Shown: positions 23,901 through 33,525 of the stretch, piece after piece
Layout: each line of letters begins with the position of its first letter
Position numbering within the stretch: position 1 is the stretch's first letter
Origin: Pisaster brevispinus
Taxonomy: Eukaryota; Echinodermata; Asteroidea; Forcipulatida; Asteriidae
Reading direction: 5' to 3'
DNA: 64,000 nt
Assembly (NCBI GenBank): GCA_023634235.1
Contig: JAMKCF010000013.1
Coordinates: forward strand, 9,151,827 to 9,215,826
The notes under the pieces: model-generated
What the model was told of the DNA's origin: nothing
Seen by the model: only the letters and a program-made list of their open reading frames with translations
The model's database searches: none
Made by a program: the position numbers and the translations under genes

Positions 23901-26900
23901 CAGTTTTTCAGATTTCTGAGGATTGGTGTCGGTTCTCGAATGCTGCGGCCAGAGATGCGCTTGGTACCCACTGTCACCTTGCTAAAGGTGGATGGATTTG
24001 ACGTTTGTGTGAAAATACCTCAACAGTTTTTCTTTCTTTTTTTTCAGCAAGTAGACACTGTATTTAGCCGAAACTTTCACATTTCTTTTACTTTTACCCA
24101 AATTGGTAGTTGATCTTCCTTGTCCAGTTGTCAAGTTTAATTTTCATGCTCTGAATTTCCTACGACCAACCTTGTCTGGATGTACAAGCATACACTGCCT
24201 TCGGTAATATTTCTTGATATCATCCTCAGTTGCCTCAGAGCTCACACCTAATACTTCAAAGGGATTATCTGGATTGCATTGCAGTAATCTCTTTATAGCT
24301 GCACCAGCTGAAAGATTAAAAACACAACAAAAGCTGTGTTGTTAAATCAGAGTAAGGCAATCCCATGGCTCCCTAAATGAATATCCCATTGATATGATTT
24401 ATCCCAAAGGAGACTTAAATGATAGGACTTATCCCACTGATAGGTCTTATCCCACTGATAGGACTTATCCCACTGATAGGACTTATCCCACTGATAGGAC
24501 TTATCCCACTGATAGGACTTATCCCACTGATAGGACTTATCCCACTGTTAGGACTTATCCCACTGATAGGACTTATCCCACTGATAGGACTTATCCCACT
24601 GATAGGACTTATCCCAATGATAGGACTTATCCCACTGATAGGACTTATCCCACTGATAGGACTTATCCCAATGACTTAATCCCAATGACTTATCCTAATC
24701 ATGACTTACCCAAAAGGCGACTTAACCCAATGATATGACCTATCCCAATGATAGGACTTTTCCAAAAGGTGACTTACCCAAATAATATGACTTATCCCAA
24801 TGATATGACTTATCCCAATGATATGACTTATCCCAATGATATGACTTATCCCAATGATATGACTTATCCCAATGGTATGACCTATCTCAAACGATAAGAC
24901 TTGTATTCCAATGACATACGTTAGAAGAAGTGAACTTGTTCAAACTCAAATTACAACCCATTGGCCCATGCTGAATATATTTATTTTTTTGTATTGAGCA
25001 AGTGGCGAATCAAGATTTGCCACTTCGTCCATTGAATTACATAGCTCTGGCAGTGTGCCAAACATGTGTGGTATGACTTCTACATTTTCATGAAGCACTG
25101 AATCTGTTGACCAATATAAGTTTAGCATTTTCAGGAACCGGTGAATCTCAATATGCATTAGTTTGTACAAAGGGCTCTACGTGCACGTTTCTTTGTTTTC
25201 TTCTTTGGGGGGGGAAAAATAGCGAATGTGTTTACGGAATTAATGACTCATCAAAATAGTTGCAAGATTGAAAGCATGTTGACAGTTCTGTATGACTGAA
25301 GAGGTGTGCTTTATTTTGGTAGTAAAAATAAAAATATAAACAATTAAGCAGTCTCTGAAACAACAGTTTGAAAAATGTTCAACTTCAAACGCAATTCTCT
25401 CCAAGCAGGAAATTTTGGAAGTGGTGCAGATTTGCCACTTCGTGAAAATGGTGAGGATATCGTTATTGCAGTCGAGGAAAACATGCCAAGTACCTGTATG
25501 CTGGCTACATGATTAAGATCCTAGAGGCGTACCTGATGTAGGAATTTCTATGCTTCTTGTGGGCTGTGACGGCGGTTGGGCACTGCTAGGACCAACGTTA
25601 AACCCCCGTGCCCTTTGACCTCCAGTAGCGCCCTCGTGACTCCTGGAAGCCCCTGCACGCTCTCGGTGCTCTCGGAGGAGTTTGAAGATCTCCTTCAGTA
25701 TGTGCCAGCCATACTTTATGCACAACTTAATCCTGTAGTTGGAAAAATAAAATCACCTTTAAGAGATATGGCATTTCTAATGGGTGGATCAATTTTTTCA
25801 GCAGGGAATATTAAAACCTACTTACAAGAATAAGGTGACCAGCCAACCTACCATATCACATGTGCAACTTGTGACTGGTATCCAGCTTATTTTTGCTTAG
25901 CAGAAAAGTGTTACGCAATCTTTTCTGCTTGAGCAGCTCTTTGAAATTGGGCCCAGACGTCTGAATGGCTAGACCACAGAGCTCAACCGGTGACAAGAGT
26001 AGAGCTCGAATTTAGATGAAAAATCCACAAGACCCTGTGGCTTGTACCTCAACACTCTTACTAGACCAGGATATTTCTGACAAGACCAGAACCAAAATAA
26101 GAAAAGACTATACAGTACAACATAAACTATTTTTGTTTGAACAAGCACTGTAAGGAGAAGATTGATCTCATTTGTTTTATGGGAGAGTATACTTTGATAC
26201 TCAACAACAGAATTGAAAGATATTGATCAGACCCAAAAACATTATAAATTTTTTTTTTTACATAAAAGCTATAAAACAGCGAGGTATTTTTATTCATTTT
26301 AAAAACATGAGACCACCGGACTTGTCCAGACAGTTCACGGCCCAACACTACAATAACCATTAACTGGCCTCAGGACTGCAGTCCGGTGTAAATTTTGAGC
26401 TCTACAGAGACCAGTTTGAATTCAATAGACCAATCCATACACTCAAGTGCTACATACCACGCCGCCATTGCTGGGACACTGCCACCACAAGGTTTTGTAC
26501 ACAACAACATGGAATAACATTATTTTTAACTTGTTATGCAAATTAGGTGTCTTTGTCAATGATTCACAGAATTTCCCTGATAGGATAGCATGTGTAGAAC
26601 ACTGACCTTGACTACTTCCTGAAACACTGTGAAAAGGACGCAGGCAATAGGTGAGTTTAAGTGTGATACTACACGGAAACTCTCATAAAAAAAACAAATT
26701 AAAAAAACTGTCTGGTATAAAATGCAAGGTTTTGTTCAATAAAATTTCAGTATTCATTTTTTTTTCTAATTCAAATATTTAGTAAGTTTATTCTACACCA
26801 TTTTGTCAATTTATCCTGCATGTCCTGTAAGGGAAATTATGTAAATCATTGAGAAAACGACCCCTCATTTACATAAAAAGTTAGCGTTTTTGTGTACAAA

Positions 26901-29900
26901 ACCTTGCACTGCCAGCGTCCCAGTAATGGAAACAGCAGAACTTGCACATGCAAGCTGAAAAGTGATAGTGGGCATGGCTACAAATTTAAATTTTAAGTGA
27001 TGTCAATAAGGTGAAGTTGTTAAGCAGACAATATTGGCTAACGTTTATCTGCTGAGCAAAAATAAGCAGGATACAGTCACAAATAGTATGTAAGATTGTA
27101 TTTTGTTAACCTTAGTCCATTGTAGTCTGGTAAGCATAATTGTGTTGTGCTTAGCTACTTTTCTTGCTCTCACAGCTATATAGGGTGTACCCATCATACA
27201 AAGTGTCAAGACAGTCAGGTCATTACACCATCAGGCTTGCCCAACCCCATTGCATGGCTTAAGTTTTAGGCCTTTTTCAAAATCACGGCTTCCCCTTCAG
27301 CTTACATTTAGGCTCAGCCAGTTAATTTAAAAACGAGCACCTTTGGTATGAGGATTTAAACAGGCAGACAAAGTTCAAGCAGGAACAGTGCTTTTGAAAA
27401 AGGATTGTGTCAGAAATTTGAATGGAATAATTCTTTGAAATGCAGAGTTTATGGCGTCTTAAGGGTGTTGAAATGTATACAAAAGTACAAACTAATAGTA
27501 TCGATATCAAATGATCTTGTTTGTAAGGAGATTGGAATACTAGCATATTGTATGGTACTACAAAATAGTATCACTTTTGGTTTTACCCTACTTTTGGTTT
27601 TACCCTTACACCACTGAGTGATAAGCACTGTGCTTTAAAATCGCAGGTTACTTGGGTGGGATTTGAACCCACGACCCACACATTCGAGAACAGATGTCTT
27701 TTGTTCCCATTCGAAGGGATGAAGCAATAGGACATAATGGTCAAGTGTCAAGGGGGATGAACCCCCTGTTTCCCCTTCTCTCTTTCCCCTAATAATACCT
27801 TAACCCTAACCCCCATTAGGGTCTCTCTACATAGCCTGCCAAATACAACAGAATGCAACACAGTTGAAATGAGAACCATGCCAAATGCAACAGAATGCAA
27901 CAAGGGATATTGTTGCATTGTGCAGGCATGCTGTTTGTGAAAGGACTGAGCAAGGGTATTTGCCCTGCTAAATGCAACAGTATGCACATGTGTAGTGGTG
28001 ACTTGTAACTGTTAACTGTTATTACACAGTCTTTTGAATATGATTTGAATTATGATTCTTACCTAATATTACATCATACTTCTCAATACTTTTCCCATAA
28101 AAAATATTTTGAAATACCCATTATAAGTTGTTCAGATACAACAGAAGCACCCAAACCTATATGAAGTTACTTCACTGTTTAATGCAACAAATTCAGTCAA
28201 AGAATGACGTCTGAGTTGACTGCCAAATGCAACAGATTACAACAACTATTACCATTTGGTGCATATTGTTGCATTTAGCATGGTTAGGGTTAATACTTAC
28301 ATGCTGCACAGACAGGCACAGAGAATGAGTGTTAGCAACAAGATGAACCCAAGAACCCATAGAAGATGTTTGCCGATTCCTCTCATCCACTTGTACAAAG
28401 GATCAGTATCTGTGTCGGGAGAAACAACACTGAAGGTTTCATACAAGTACATGTAATAGCTTGTATCAGTGGGAAACACAATCTTTTGATTTTAACCTTA
28501 CATGTACATCAATGTGTGATAAACAACATGCTTTCCCAAGTCCAGTGGGGAAAAAAATCCACTACTCTTGTGGGATTCAAACCCACAACCCCTGCAGATG
28601 TAATAACTTGTTCCAGGGAAAAAGAGTTATATTTTTTGGTTTAAACCTTACACCAAAGTGTGATAAAACACTGTACAGTTAGTGCTTTCCCCAAGTCCAG
28701 CAGGAGAAAAAATCCACAGGCATACTTCTCCGGTGGGATTCAAACCCACAACCTCTGCATTCTAGAGCAGATTAACTTAGAATCCCACCCACTGGACTTG
28801 GAGAAAGCACTTAGTATGCATTGCTTTCACACCCCAAAATACTATAACAATGAAGGCGTAGTCTTGTCATATTTTCATTAAGTAAGTTTGTTATGTCTGT
28901 GCAAAATTGCCTTGTTTTTGTGATACTGTTTTCAGCACGTTGTTTGGATCACAAAGGTTTGTGTCTACATACACCTGCATTGATCGAAATTTACACCAGA
29001 CCGCAGGCCTGAGGCCAGTGTTGTTAGGTTCAGGCCAGTAAAGTTATGTCCGGACAAGTCCGGTAGTCATGTGTCTTTCAATTGAATAATAAGACATAAG
29101 TCATTGTGTAATACATTTGTACCTTAAACAAAAAACTATTTCTGTTTAAGTGTTGACTTACATGTAGTAGGCCATAAATACTTTTAGTTCTGTTGAGTAT
29201 TTCTCTTAAGGTACAATTGTACATGTTAGATCTTCCTCCTACACGTAATTTGTTTCATTTTCAACTTGATTCAGTGTGTTATTAACTGTTGATCAAACAG
29301 TGCAAGTAGCTACACACATGTACAACCAGTATGGTCATACATTGTAAGCCTTCATATAGTCTTAAAACTTAAACTGTGACAAAGTTTTTAAAGAATTTCA
29401 GCAAAACTATTTCCAAACAAATGTCAAACACCAACCACAGTTCCACTTCAGATTTTTAAATGCAGATTTTTTTTTATGAAAATAATTATTCTGACATTAA
29501 CTCTCAAATTGTAAAAATTGATAAAGACTTTTACCTTCTATGTTAATTTCTTCCTGTTGGTTGGTTCTCTGTCTGTATTCAAAATCAGTATCTCTCATTC
29601 TGGAAGATGCCTGAGTTCCCGAAGCTTGTGGCGCTGTCCTGTAACCTGTCGATGGCTGGGGTCTTGCTTGCTCTCCAGTGGTCTTTGAGTTCATGTTGGT
29701 CGACTGCTTCTCTGATCTTGACTGGGAAGCATGTGCAGAGTTTGTCTCTGTTGGTTTCCGACGACTATCTGGAGCTGCTTTCGGTTTGGTCTTCGACTCC
29801 CTCCTGGAAGGATCTTTCTGGTTCTCATCAGACTGGTTTGGAGCTTTCTTTGAGAGGTTTTCTTGTCTTCTATCAGACTCGGGACTCTGTCTGGGGAAAC

Positions 29901-32900
29901 TGGTTGAGTTATTGGAAGAGTTATAGTAGCCTTGTGCATTTGAACTCACAAAGTTTCTTGATGACGGAGGCTGAGAGGTTGATGACGAAGATGCCGACTG
30001 TTTAGCCTCTCGTAAATCTGATGCATCTCGTGATGGTGGTTTAGGAGTTCTTTCTTTTGGGGTTTCAGAGTTGTTGCTTAAAGACTTTTTTCTGGTTGCA
30101 GTTCCCCTTACAGGGTCTTTATGAGGCTGACACCCAGAAGGCTGCTGTGTATTGCTTCCATTTGCAGATTCGCCACTTGGGAAACTACCTTTTTGACTAG
30201 TTGCTGCTGCTTCTTGAGTATTTGAGTCAACCTTTCTTGATGAAGCATTCTGCTTTTTCCAGTCAGTATACGAATACCGCATGTTGGGATTCTGAGGCAC
30301 ATCTGTTGATTGGGTACTTCCTGCAACTTCCGATGGGATATTTGGTGCTTTAAACATAGACGGTTCAGGAGTTCTTTTAGGAGCATTGCAGTCTCTTTTT
30401 GAACTTTCCAAGCATGTCTTTGTGTCAGGTGTTAACTTAGCTGCTGGCTTGTCTGTGGTATGACTGACTCCTGGCTTTGTGCAGGAATCAGTGCAAGATT
30501 TATTTACACTTGTTGCAGCATTTTTATTTTCACCAACTTTACCAGGAACACTGAATATTCTGGTGGGCTCCCAGAAAGCTTTTGCCGATTGCTTGGCAGG
30601 CTTCTTATCTTGCGCAACCTGGTCACTGTTTATGCTAGAGGGGTTTGTTTCTTTAGATCCTGCACGTCCTTCCAGTGAGGTTTCTAATCTGCTTTTGGTT
30701 GCCTTAGCAGTTGGTGAGGACAGTGAGGGAGGTGAAGGTACCTTTGGCTCTGTAGCAACACATTTAGTTAGACCTGGACAGTTACTTTTATCCTCTATAG
30801 GGCTGCTTTGCGCTGGAGTTGAACTTATGGAAGGCTTGGCAAGAGACTCTTGACATCTTGGACTGCACTTTGGTTGTTTAGTGGATTTTAACGTCGGTGA
30901 CGTATCCCTTCCTAAACATCCGATGAGACTTTCACTAGGAGCGGAGTTTGAAATGATAGTATCACGGGCCTGACAGACTGGAACCTCAGTCTCTAGGATT
31001 CCAGCTTTCAAGACATCACTCACATTGACGTAAGTTTGTGAACCTGGTTGAGCGTTTTCTTTCCTTGTTGCATTTAAACTCTCAGTATTCACCAGAGAAC
31101 TGGTGCTTTTGCCTACAGATGTTTCAATATTAGATCCCGAGCTTACATTTGTAGACATTGTGCAATGGTTTGTTTGAACACTTGTTTTATTGCACATACT
31201 GTTGGCTGTCGTTTTGGGCTGACTTTCAGTTTTATTCAAGGTCTCTGGACTTGTGTCTGGGGATATCCCTAGAGGCACATACATTCTTTTGATGATGTCT
31301 CGCCACTCAGCTTCTGTCATCCTCTCATCCGAGTCACTGTAACCTCTTTCTGGGCTTCCTTGTTGATCCCCCTTCGCCGGAGTCTGATTTTCCATTTTCT
31401 TTGATGATGCCTGACAGGTATTTTCACTCGTGTGCTTTACTCCATTTGTTGTCATTGGTCCTGTTGTCACATCAACATTTTGTCCACCTTTTGCCTTTGA
31501 GCCAAAGTCCACCGTTTCAACTCTCTTAGAGTCCAAGTTCACAGACTCTTTTGGGTCCGTTGCTCCAGATGACTGGAAACTTTTTGTAGTTTCTGATGAG
31601 TTAAAAATTCTCCTTGGATCAAAAAATTGTTTGTCAGCCACTTTACCACTCATTGGTTCTTTTGGTTTGTCATCGTTCTTGACAGACGATGGTTGCGGTT
31701 TTGAGTGTTTACTAGATACCTTGTTTGATGCCAGATTTGGGGGAGATTTTTGTTGGACTTGGTCTTGATACTGGATAGAGTTGGTCTTTTCAAGTTTCTT
31801 ATTCTCTTTTCCTTGATAGCCAGAGGTAGGTTTGTCTACCTTTTTATGATCTGCAGCAATCTTGGACCCAGCTGGTGGAGTTTCCTTGTTGGCGACAACT
31901 GTCTTCTTCTTTTTCTTTTTGTTCTTTTTGGGTTTGAAGCCAGGTGGGATTTTCGCTCCTGACGACTCATTGCTGTTGAGCCATTCCTGAACTTTCACTG
32001 AGGGATCGTCAAAGCTGTCAAGAGCATTCATGGCGTCGCTTGAGGTTTCCTCCGACTGCCAAGTTTGTGGGGAGCTCTGTTCAACTCTACTTACAGGATC
32101 TTTCATACGTGTCCTCTCTGCTGAATTTGCATTGGAGCCTCTCAGGCTGTTCTGGCTAGCACTGCAGTTTACGTGGTTGGAGTGGTTGGATGCCGATGAC
32201 ACTTTCTTTCTCTCGTCCGTCCAAGGGTTATCTGTATACTGGTGCCAAGAGGGTTTCAAGGTGGAGTTATGAAAAGTTAATCCAGGATCACTCAACTCAC
32301 TCCATTCAAAATCTTGTTTGAGTGTCTGCCCAACGCTACTTCCTGTTGTACTATTGGAATACTTATGGTCATTGAAACTGTTATTTGTTGGTGGGCCTGG
32401 ATTACTGACAGCTCCTACGGGCCCCTGCCAGGAAGCAGGTCTAAACATGTTATCAGCTACTGCATCTGAATTATACTGGGGTGTGTTTTTATTTACCGAA
32501 GAAAGCCCCGGACTTTTACTGCTTCGTTGAAGATTCCTGTAATTGGCAGGGCCTTGAGAGTTTCTGTTATCCCAAGTATCTTTTGGCCAGTTGGCTATGC
32601 TGGGATCTTTACCATCCTTCCTCTTATGTGCTTGAACCTCGTGAAAGTTACCTGGCACACCTGGTAGTCTCTGGCTATGGGTGGATGGCCTAGGGCTGGC
32701 AGCTAATAGTATGCTCCGAGTTTCTTGAAATGCCACATTTGATGGTTCCAGCACAATAGCCTAGAAAAGTAAAATTTACACAAGTTAAAGGCCAAACAAT
32801 TTCATAACGGATTGGGCGTTATTTAATGGGAGAAAAAATTTGATGGACAAGTTACTACAGTTCAAAAATGAAACGTCTTGTAAAAATACACATGATATTT

Positions 32901-33525
32901 GTTCTTCCCTTTCTTTTAGAAATTTAATTTGATTGTTTACAATGACTTAATACTATTTCATATGCACAAAATCAAAAGGCCAAATTGTATATTATGGGAC
33001 AAAGATGCATACTTGTACTAAGCATGCGTGGTCAATAACAATAAATTTACCCTCCAGAAAGTTTGCCCTCCAGCAAACTTGCCCTCCAGATAACTTGCAA
33101 ACAAAGAGAAGTATGACACCAAACAAAACTGTTACAGTATTTCAATTCTAAAGGTTTCAAAATTCAACCTCATGGGTATATTTATTGAGTCAGGGTTGAA
33201 AAACGATCGTCCAGTCACCAAATGCGAGTAAAAACATCAGCGGTTGAGTCAAACCCTTCCTTTACTAGTCCTTTATTGCTAATAAAGCTAACCATATTCC
33301 GATAGAATAAGTCTTGTACTATTAAGCTCGCCTACATTTTACATTTAAATAGCGTACAGCAACAACATTCTGCCAGGCACCTTATGAAGTACATGTATAA
33401 ACACCTCGCAGCGTACCTTGTTGAGTAATTTTTCTACTTGGGTGTAATCTCCCGAGGCATAGAATGATAGTGCTTGGTCATGGAGTCTCTCGCCTTCTGT
33501 CTGAATAACATGAGCATTCATTCTT
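17858..33525 (-). CDS. DNAJC14: DNAJC14-type ER J-protein with TPR-like N-terminus (12 coding exons)
   Basis: Reconstructed coding exons, 5' to 3' on the minus strand: 33525-33417 (ATG at 33521), 32760-29535, 28409-28301, 25732-25533, 24307-24171, 23715-23644, 22619-22566, 21857-21828, 21414-21295, 20618-20517, 19201-19023, 17990-17858. All have GT-AG sites and matching phases, giving about 1488 residues. Order: a TPR-like unit (about 10-55), a disordered Ser/Pro/Lys/Gln-rich region (to about 1105), a hydrophobic membrane segment (about 1125-1148), a J domain with NPFEVLG and HPDK (about 1228-1293), a zinc-ribbon-like module (CxxC...CxxH, 1318-1343), a conserved FYAMMEDRIFDITEWAACQ block and a Lys-rich tail. 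Vertebrate DNAJC14 (DRiP78) is an ER-membrane Hsp70 co-chaperone needed for export of some GPCRs. The order membrane-J-ribbon-DITEW identifies the family. Human DNAJC14 is about 700 residues; the TPR and long linker are extra. The acceptor before the first exon implies an upstream, probably non-coding exon. Confidence 0.93.
18275..18500 (-). mobile_element. SINE family A in DNAJC14 intron
   Basis: Read on the minus strand it has a tRNA-like head (GTCTCGGTGGTCTAGTTGG, box B GGTTCGAATCCC) and the usual TTACCCATACACCGATGTGT-type tail (shown plus strand). The flank from 18275 is repeated at 18531, see next entry. Confidence 0.75.
18531..18655 (-). mobile_element. Partial second SINE A copy with duplicated flank
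   Basis: CAACAATTTAATAGATGTTA and the following 60 bases repeat the 18275-18350 sequence with few changes, then the tail ACCCTTACACCGATGTGTG and a truncated body follow. Confidence 0.7.
19023..19201 (-). CDS. DNAJC14: DNAJC14 exon 11
   Basis: Encodes RKHGFMDCVKANSCEIRYRL (compare the Y-x-I-x-F/R strand of homologues), then a low-complexity Ser/Asn/Arg stretch ending GQEHEPDI. Acceptor TACTCTCAACAG, donor ATATCAG|GTCAGT. Confidence 0.85.
19330..19545 (+). mobile_element. tRNA-related SINE (family B)
   Basis: Contains CTCCGGTGTTTCAGATCAGC, a decayed box B (GTTTGAGTCTC), and a 3' part ending AAGGTGCAACATAAATGGC. The best copy is at 61305-61520. Confidence 0.55.
20265..20410. repeat. Intronic repeat paired with 22420-22555
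   Basis: ATATAATCACGAGGTGAAAT and the following bases, ending CCAATATTTGTATACTATT, match 22420-22555 with a similar left flank (GATTTATGT). Both copies lie in DNAJC14 introns in the same orientation. Confidence 0.6.
20517..20618 (-). CDS. DNAJC14: DNAJC14 exon 10, DITEW block
   Basis: Encodes HDMWAETSHLGFKVHFYAMM and EDRIFDITEWAACQ, matching the DFWAE-...-YDITEWAGCQ region diagnostic of the family. Acceptor TTAACTTCAG, donor TGTCAG|GTAATT. Confidence 0.93.
20861..21053. mobile_element. MITE, GGGCCCAATTTCATAGAGCT family
   Basis: Begins GGGCCCAATTTCATAGAGCT and ends AGCAGCTCTATGAATTTGGGCCC in DNAJC14 intron DNA. Compared with 14587-14779 the interior is inverted (AGTAGCCAAGCACAAC first). Confidence 0.8.
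21295..21414 (-). CDS. DNAJC14: DNAJC14 exon 9, zinc-ribbon-like module
   Basis: Encodes NTLNCEACHGKHRRYETDR and SARYCSTHGEMHPANE, very close to the conserved CxxC-GKHRR-...-ARYC-...-HPAxE block of DNAJC14. The fourth ligand position, Cys in vertebrates, is His here. Acceptor ATTTTCATAG, donor AATGAG|GTAAGG. Confidence 0.93.
21828..21857 (-). CDS. DNAJC14: DNAJC14 exon 8, 30-nt microexon
   Basis: Ten codons, MEDFMKKMEE, flanked by CTATTTTCAG and GTACTCG, phase 0 on both sides. It corresponds to the short helical NEFLSKLQDDL-type segment of vertebrate homologues. Confidence 0.75.
22420..22555. repeat. Intronic repeat paired with 20265-20410
   Basis: ATATATAATCACAAGGTGAA followed by ATCTGGCTTTTACATT and ending CCAATATTTGTATACTATT. 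It borders exon 22566-22619. Confidence 0.6.
22566..22619 (-). CDS. DNAJC14: DNAJC14 exon 7
   Basis: An 18-codon exon, VKRSEFEMERSHFSFGEE, between acceptor TTTATAAACAG and donor GAAGAG|GTATGT. It matches the position of the KRKEYEMKR segment after the J domain of vertebrate homologues. Confidence 0.85.
23644..23715 (-). CDS. DNAJC14: DNAJC14 exon 6, J domain helix III
   Basis: Encodes NDQEPRARKAFQILQKGYET plus LTDP, the usual AF..L..AY..L.D.-type end of a J domain. Acceptor TTGTTTTCAG, donor GATCCT|GTAAGA. Confidence 0.93.
23750..24060 (+). mobile_element. About 300-bp dispersed element ('GGTACCCACTGTCACCTTGC' family)
   Basis: From AAAGTAGGGTCATATTTTGG to TTTTCAGCAAGTAGACAC. Shared words are ATTTCTGAGGATTGGTGT, GGTACCCACTGTCACCTTGC and GTGGATGGATTTGACG. 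Relatives: 41075-41345, 55720-55985, 58750-58965 and 62565-62845. Confidence 0.55.
24171..24307 (-). CDS. DNAJC14: DNAJC14 exon 5, first part of J domain with HPD
   Basis: Acceptor AATCTTTCAG, donor GACAAG|GTTGGT. Encodes NPFEVLGVSSEATEDDIKKY and CMLVHPDK. The HPD tripeptide needed to stimulate Hsp70 ATPase is intact. Confidence 0.95.
24393..24900. repeat. 18-bp satellite, degenerating rightwards
   Basis: The unit TAGGACTTATCCCACTGA is repeated about 15 times in 24419-24675, then continues as variants (GACTTATCCCAATGATAT). It lies in the DNAJC14 intron between exons 4 and 5. The period is a multiple of three, so long frames stay open by chance. Confidence 0.95.
25533..25732 (-). CDS. DNAJC14: DNAJC14 exon 4, juxtamembrane linker
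   Basis: Acceptor TTCCAACTACAG, donor ACATCAG|GTACGC. Encodes IKLCIKYGWHILKEIFKLLR, a basic amphipathic stretch after the membrane helix, then a Gly/Ser/Pro-rich linker ending SIEIPTS. Confidence 0.88.
25830..25955. mobile_element. MITE fragment, GGGCCC family
   Basis: Contains AATAAGGTGACCAGCCAACC, GTGCAACTTGTGACTGGTA and the end AGCAGCTCTTTGAAATTGGG CCC. The left third is missing. Confidence 0.65.
26000..26410 (-). repeat. 'GGCCAGTAAA' dispersed repeat, inverted copy
   Basis: The reverse complement matches 13663-14046 and 37255-37650: AGCTCGAATTTAGATGAAAA at the left, CCGGACTTGTCCAGAC and TAAATTTTGAGCTCTAC at the right. It lies in a DNAJC14 intron. Confidence 0.6.
27015..27180. mobile_element. 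MITE fragment, GGGCCC family
   Basis: Has AAGCAGACAATATTGGCTAA, GAGCAAAAATAAGCAGGATA and TGTGCTTAGCTACTTTTCTTGC, but both GGGCCC ends are lost. Confidence 0.55.
27585..27700 (-). mobile_element. SINE family A
   Basis: Tail TTGGTTTTACCCTTACACCA, body, and head GGGTGGGATTTGAACCCACG (inverted box B) followed by CATTCGAGAACAGATGTCTT. Confidence 0.7.
27835..28270. repeat. Cluster of ATGCAACA / TGTTGCAT words
   Basis: CCAAATGCAACAGAATGCAA and close variants occur several times in 27835-27990 and again in 28160-28270, with inverted copies TATTGTTGCATT. It is not a strict tandem array. It lies in the intron just downstream of DNAJC14 exon 3. Confidence 0.7.
28301..28409 (-). CDS. DNAJC14: DNAJC14 exon 3, transmembrane segment
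   Basis: Acceptor CTCCCGACACAG, donor AGCAT|GTAAGT. Encodes TDPLYKWMRGIGK followed by HLLWVLGFILLLTLILCACL, a membrane helix corresponding to the leucine-rich membrane segments just before the J domain of vertebrate DNAJC14. Confidence 0.9.
28472..28615 (-). mobile_element. SINE family A
   Basis: Tail (TTTTGATTTTAACCTTAC), GTGATAAACAACATGC, CCCAAGTCCAGTGGGGAAAA and inverted box B TGGGATTCAAACCCACAACC. Confidence 0.7.
28633..28790 (-). mobile_element. SINE family A, adjacent copy
   Basis: Tail TTTTGGTTTAAACCTTACAC, GTCCAGCAGGAGAAAAAATC, CACAGGCATACTTCTCCGGT and inverted box B GGGATTCAAACCCACAACC. It sits head to tail with the preceding copy. Confidence 0.7.
28985..29235 (+). repeat. 'GGCCAGTAAA' dispersed repeat, partial
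   Basis: CCGCAGGCCTGAGGCCAGTG, TTCAGGCCAGTAAAGTTATG, GACAAGTCCGGTAGTC, then CTGTTGAGTATTTCT. It corresponds to the left half of 13663-14046. Confidence 0.55.
29535..32760 (-). CDS. DNAJC14: DNAJC14 exon 2, 3.2 kb disordered region
   Basis: One open frame of 1075 codons between acceptor TTTTCTAG and donor GAAG|GTAAAAG. After AIVLEPSNVAFQETRS (end of the TPR) it is low-complexity: Ser, Asn, Gln, Lys, Pro. Recognisable islands are a lysine run (PKKNKKKKKK, near residue 290), FFDPRRIF (near 413), EAEWRDIIKRMYVPLG (near 520) and FWEPTRIF (near 764). Confidence 0.95.
33040..33100. repeat. Short tandem repeat TTGCCCTCCAG
   Basis: Four imperfect copies (ACCCTCCAGAAAGTTTGCCC, then TCCAGCAAACTTGCCCTCCA) in the first DNAJC14 coding intron. 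Confidence 0.6.
33417..33525 (-). CDS. DNAJC14: DNAJC14 exon 1 (first coding), TPR-like
   Basis: The acceptor CCTTTTGCAG lies above 33525 and the donor is AACAAG|GTACGC. The first in-frame ATG (33521) gives MNAHVIQTEGERLHDQALSF, followed by YASGDYTQVEKLLNK: the first helix and turn of a TPR motif that is completed by the next exon (AIVLEPSNVAF). Phase 0 at the 3' end. Confidence 0.8.

Noticed and set aside
24394..24738. Long plus-strand frames of Asp-Arg-Thr-Tyr-Pro and Ile-Gly-Leu-Ile-Pro-Leu repeats
   Set aside because: They only read the 18-bp satellite inside a DNAJC14 intron. A repeat length divisible by three keeps all frames open; there are no splice sites or flanking coding signal.
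29607..32693. Several 70-130 codon plus-strand frames opposite the DNAJC14 large exon
   Set aside because: They are antisense shadows of the 3.2-kb coding exon, with Leu/Ser/Cys-rich translations expected from complementing Ser/Lys/Gln codons.
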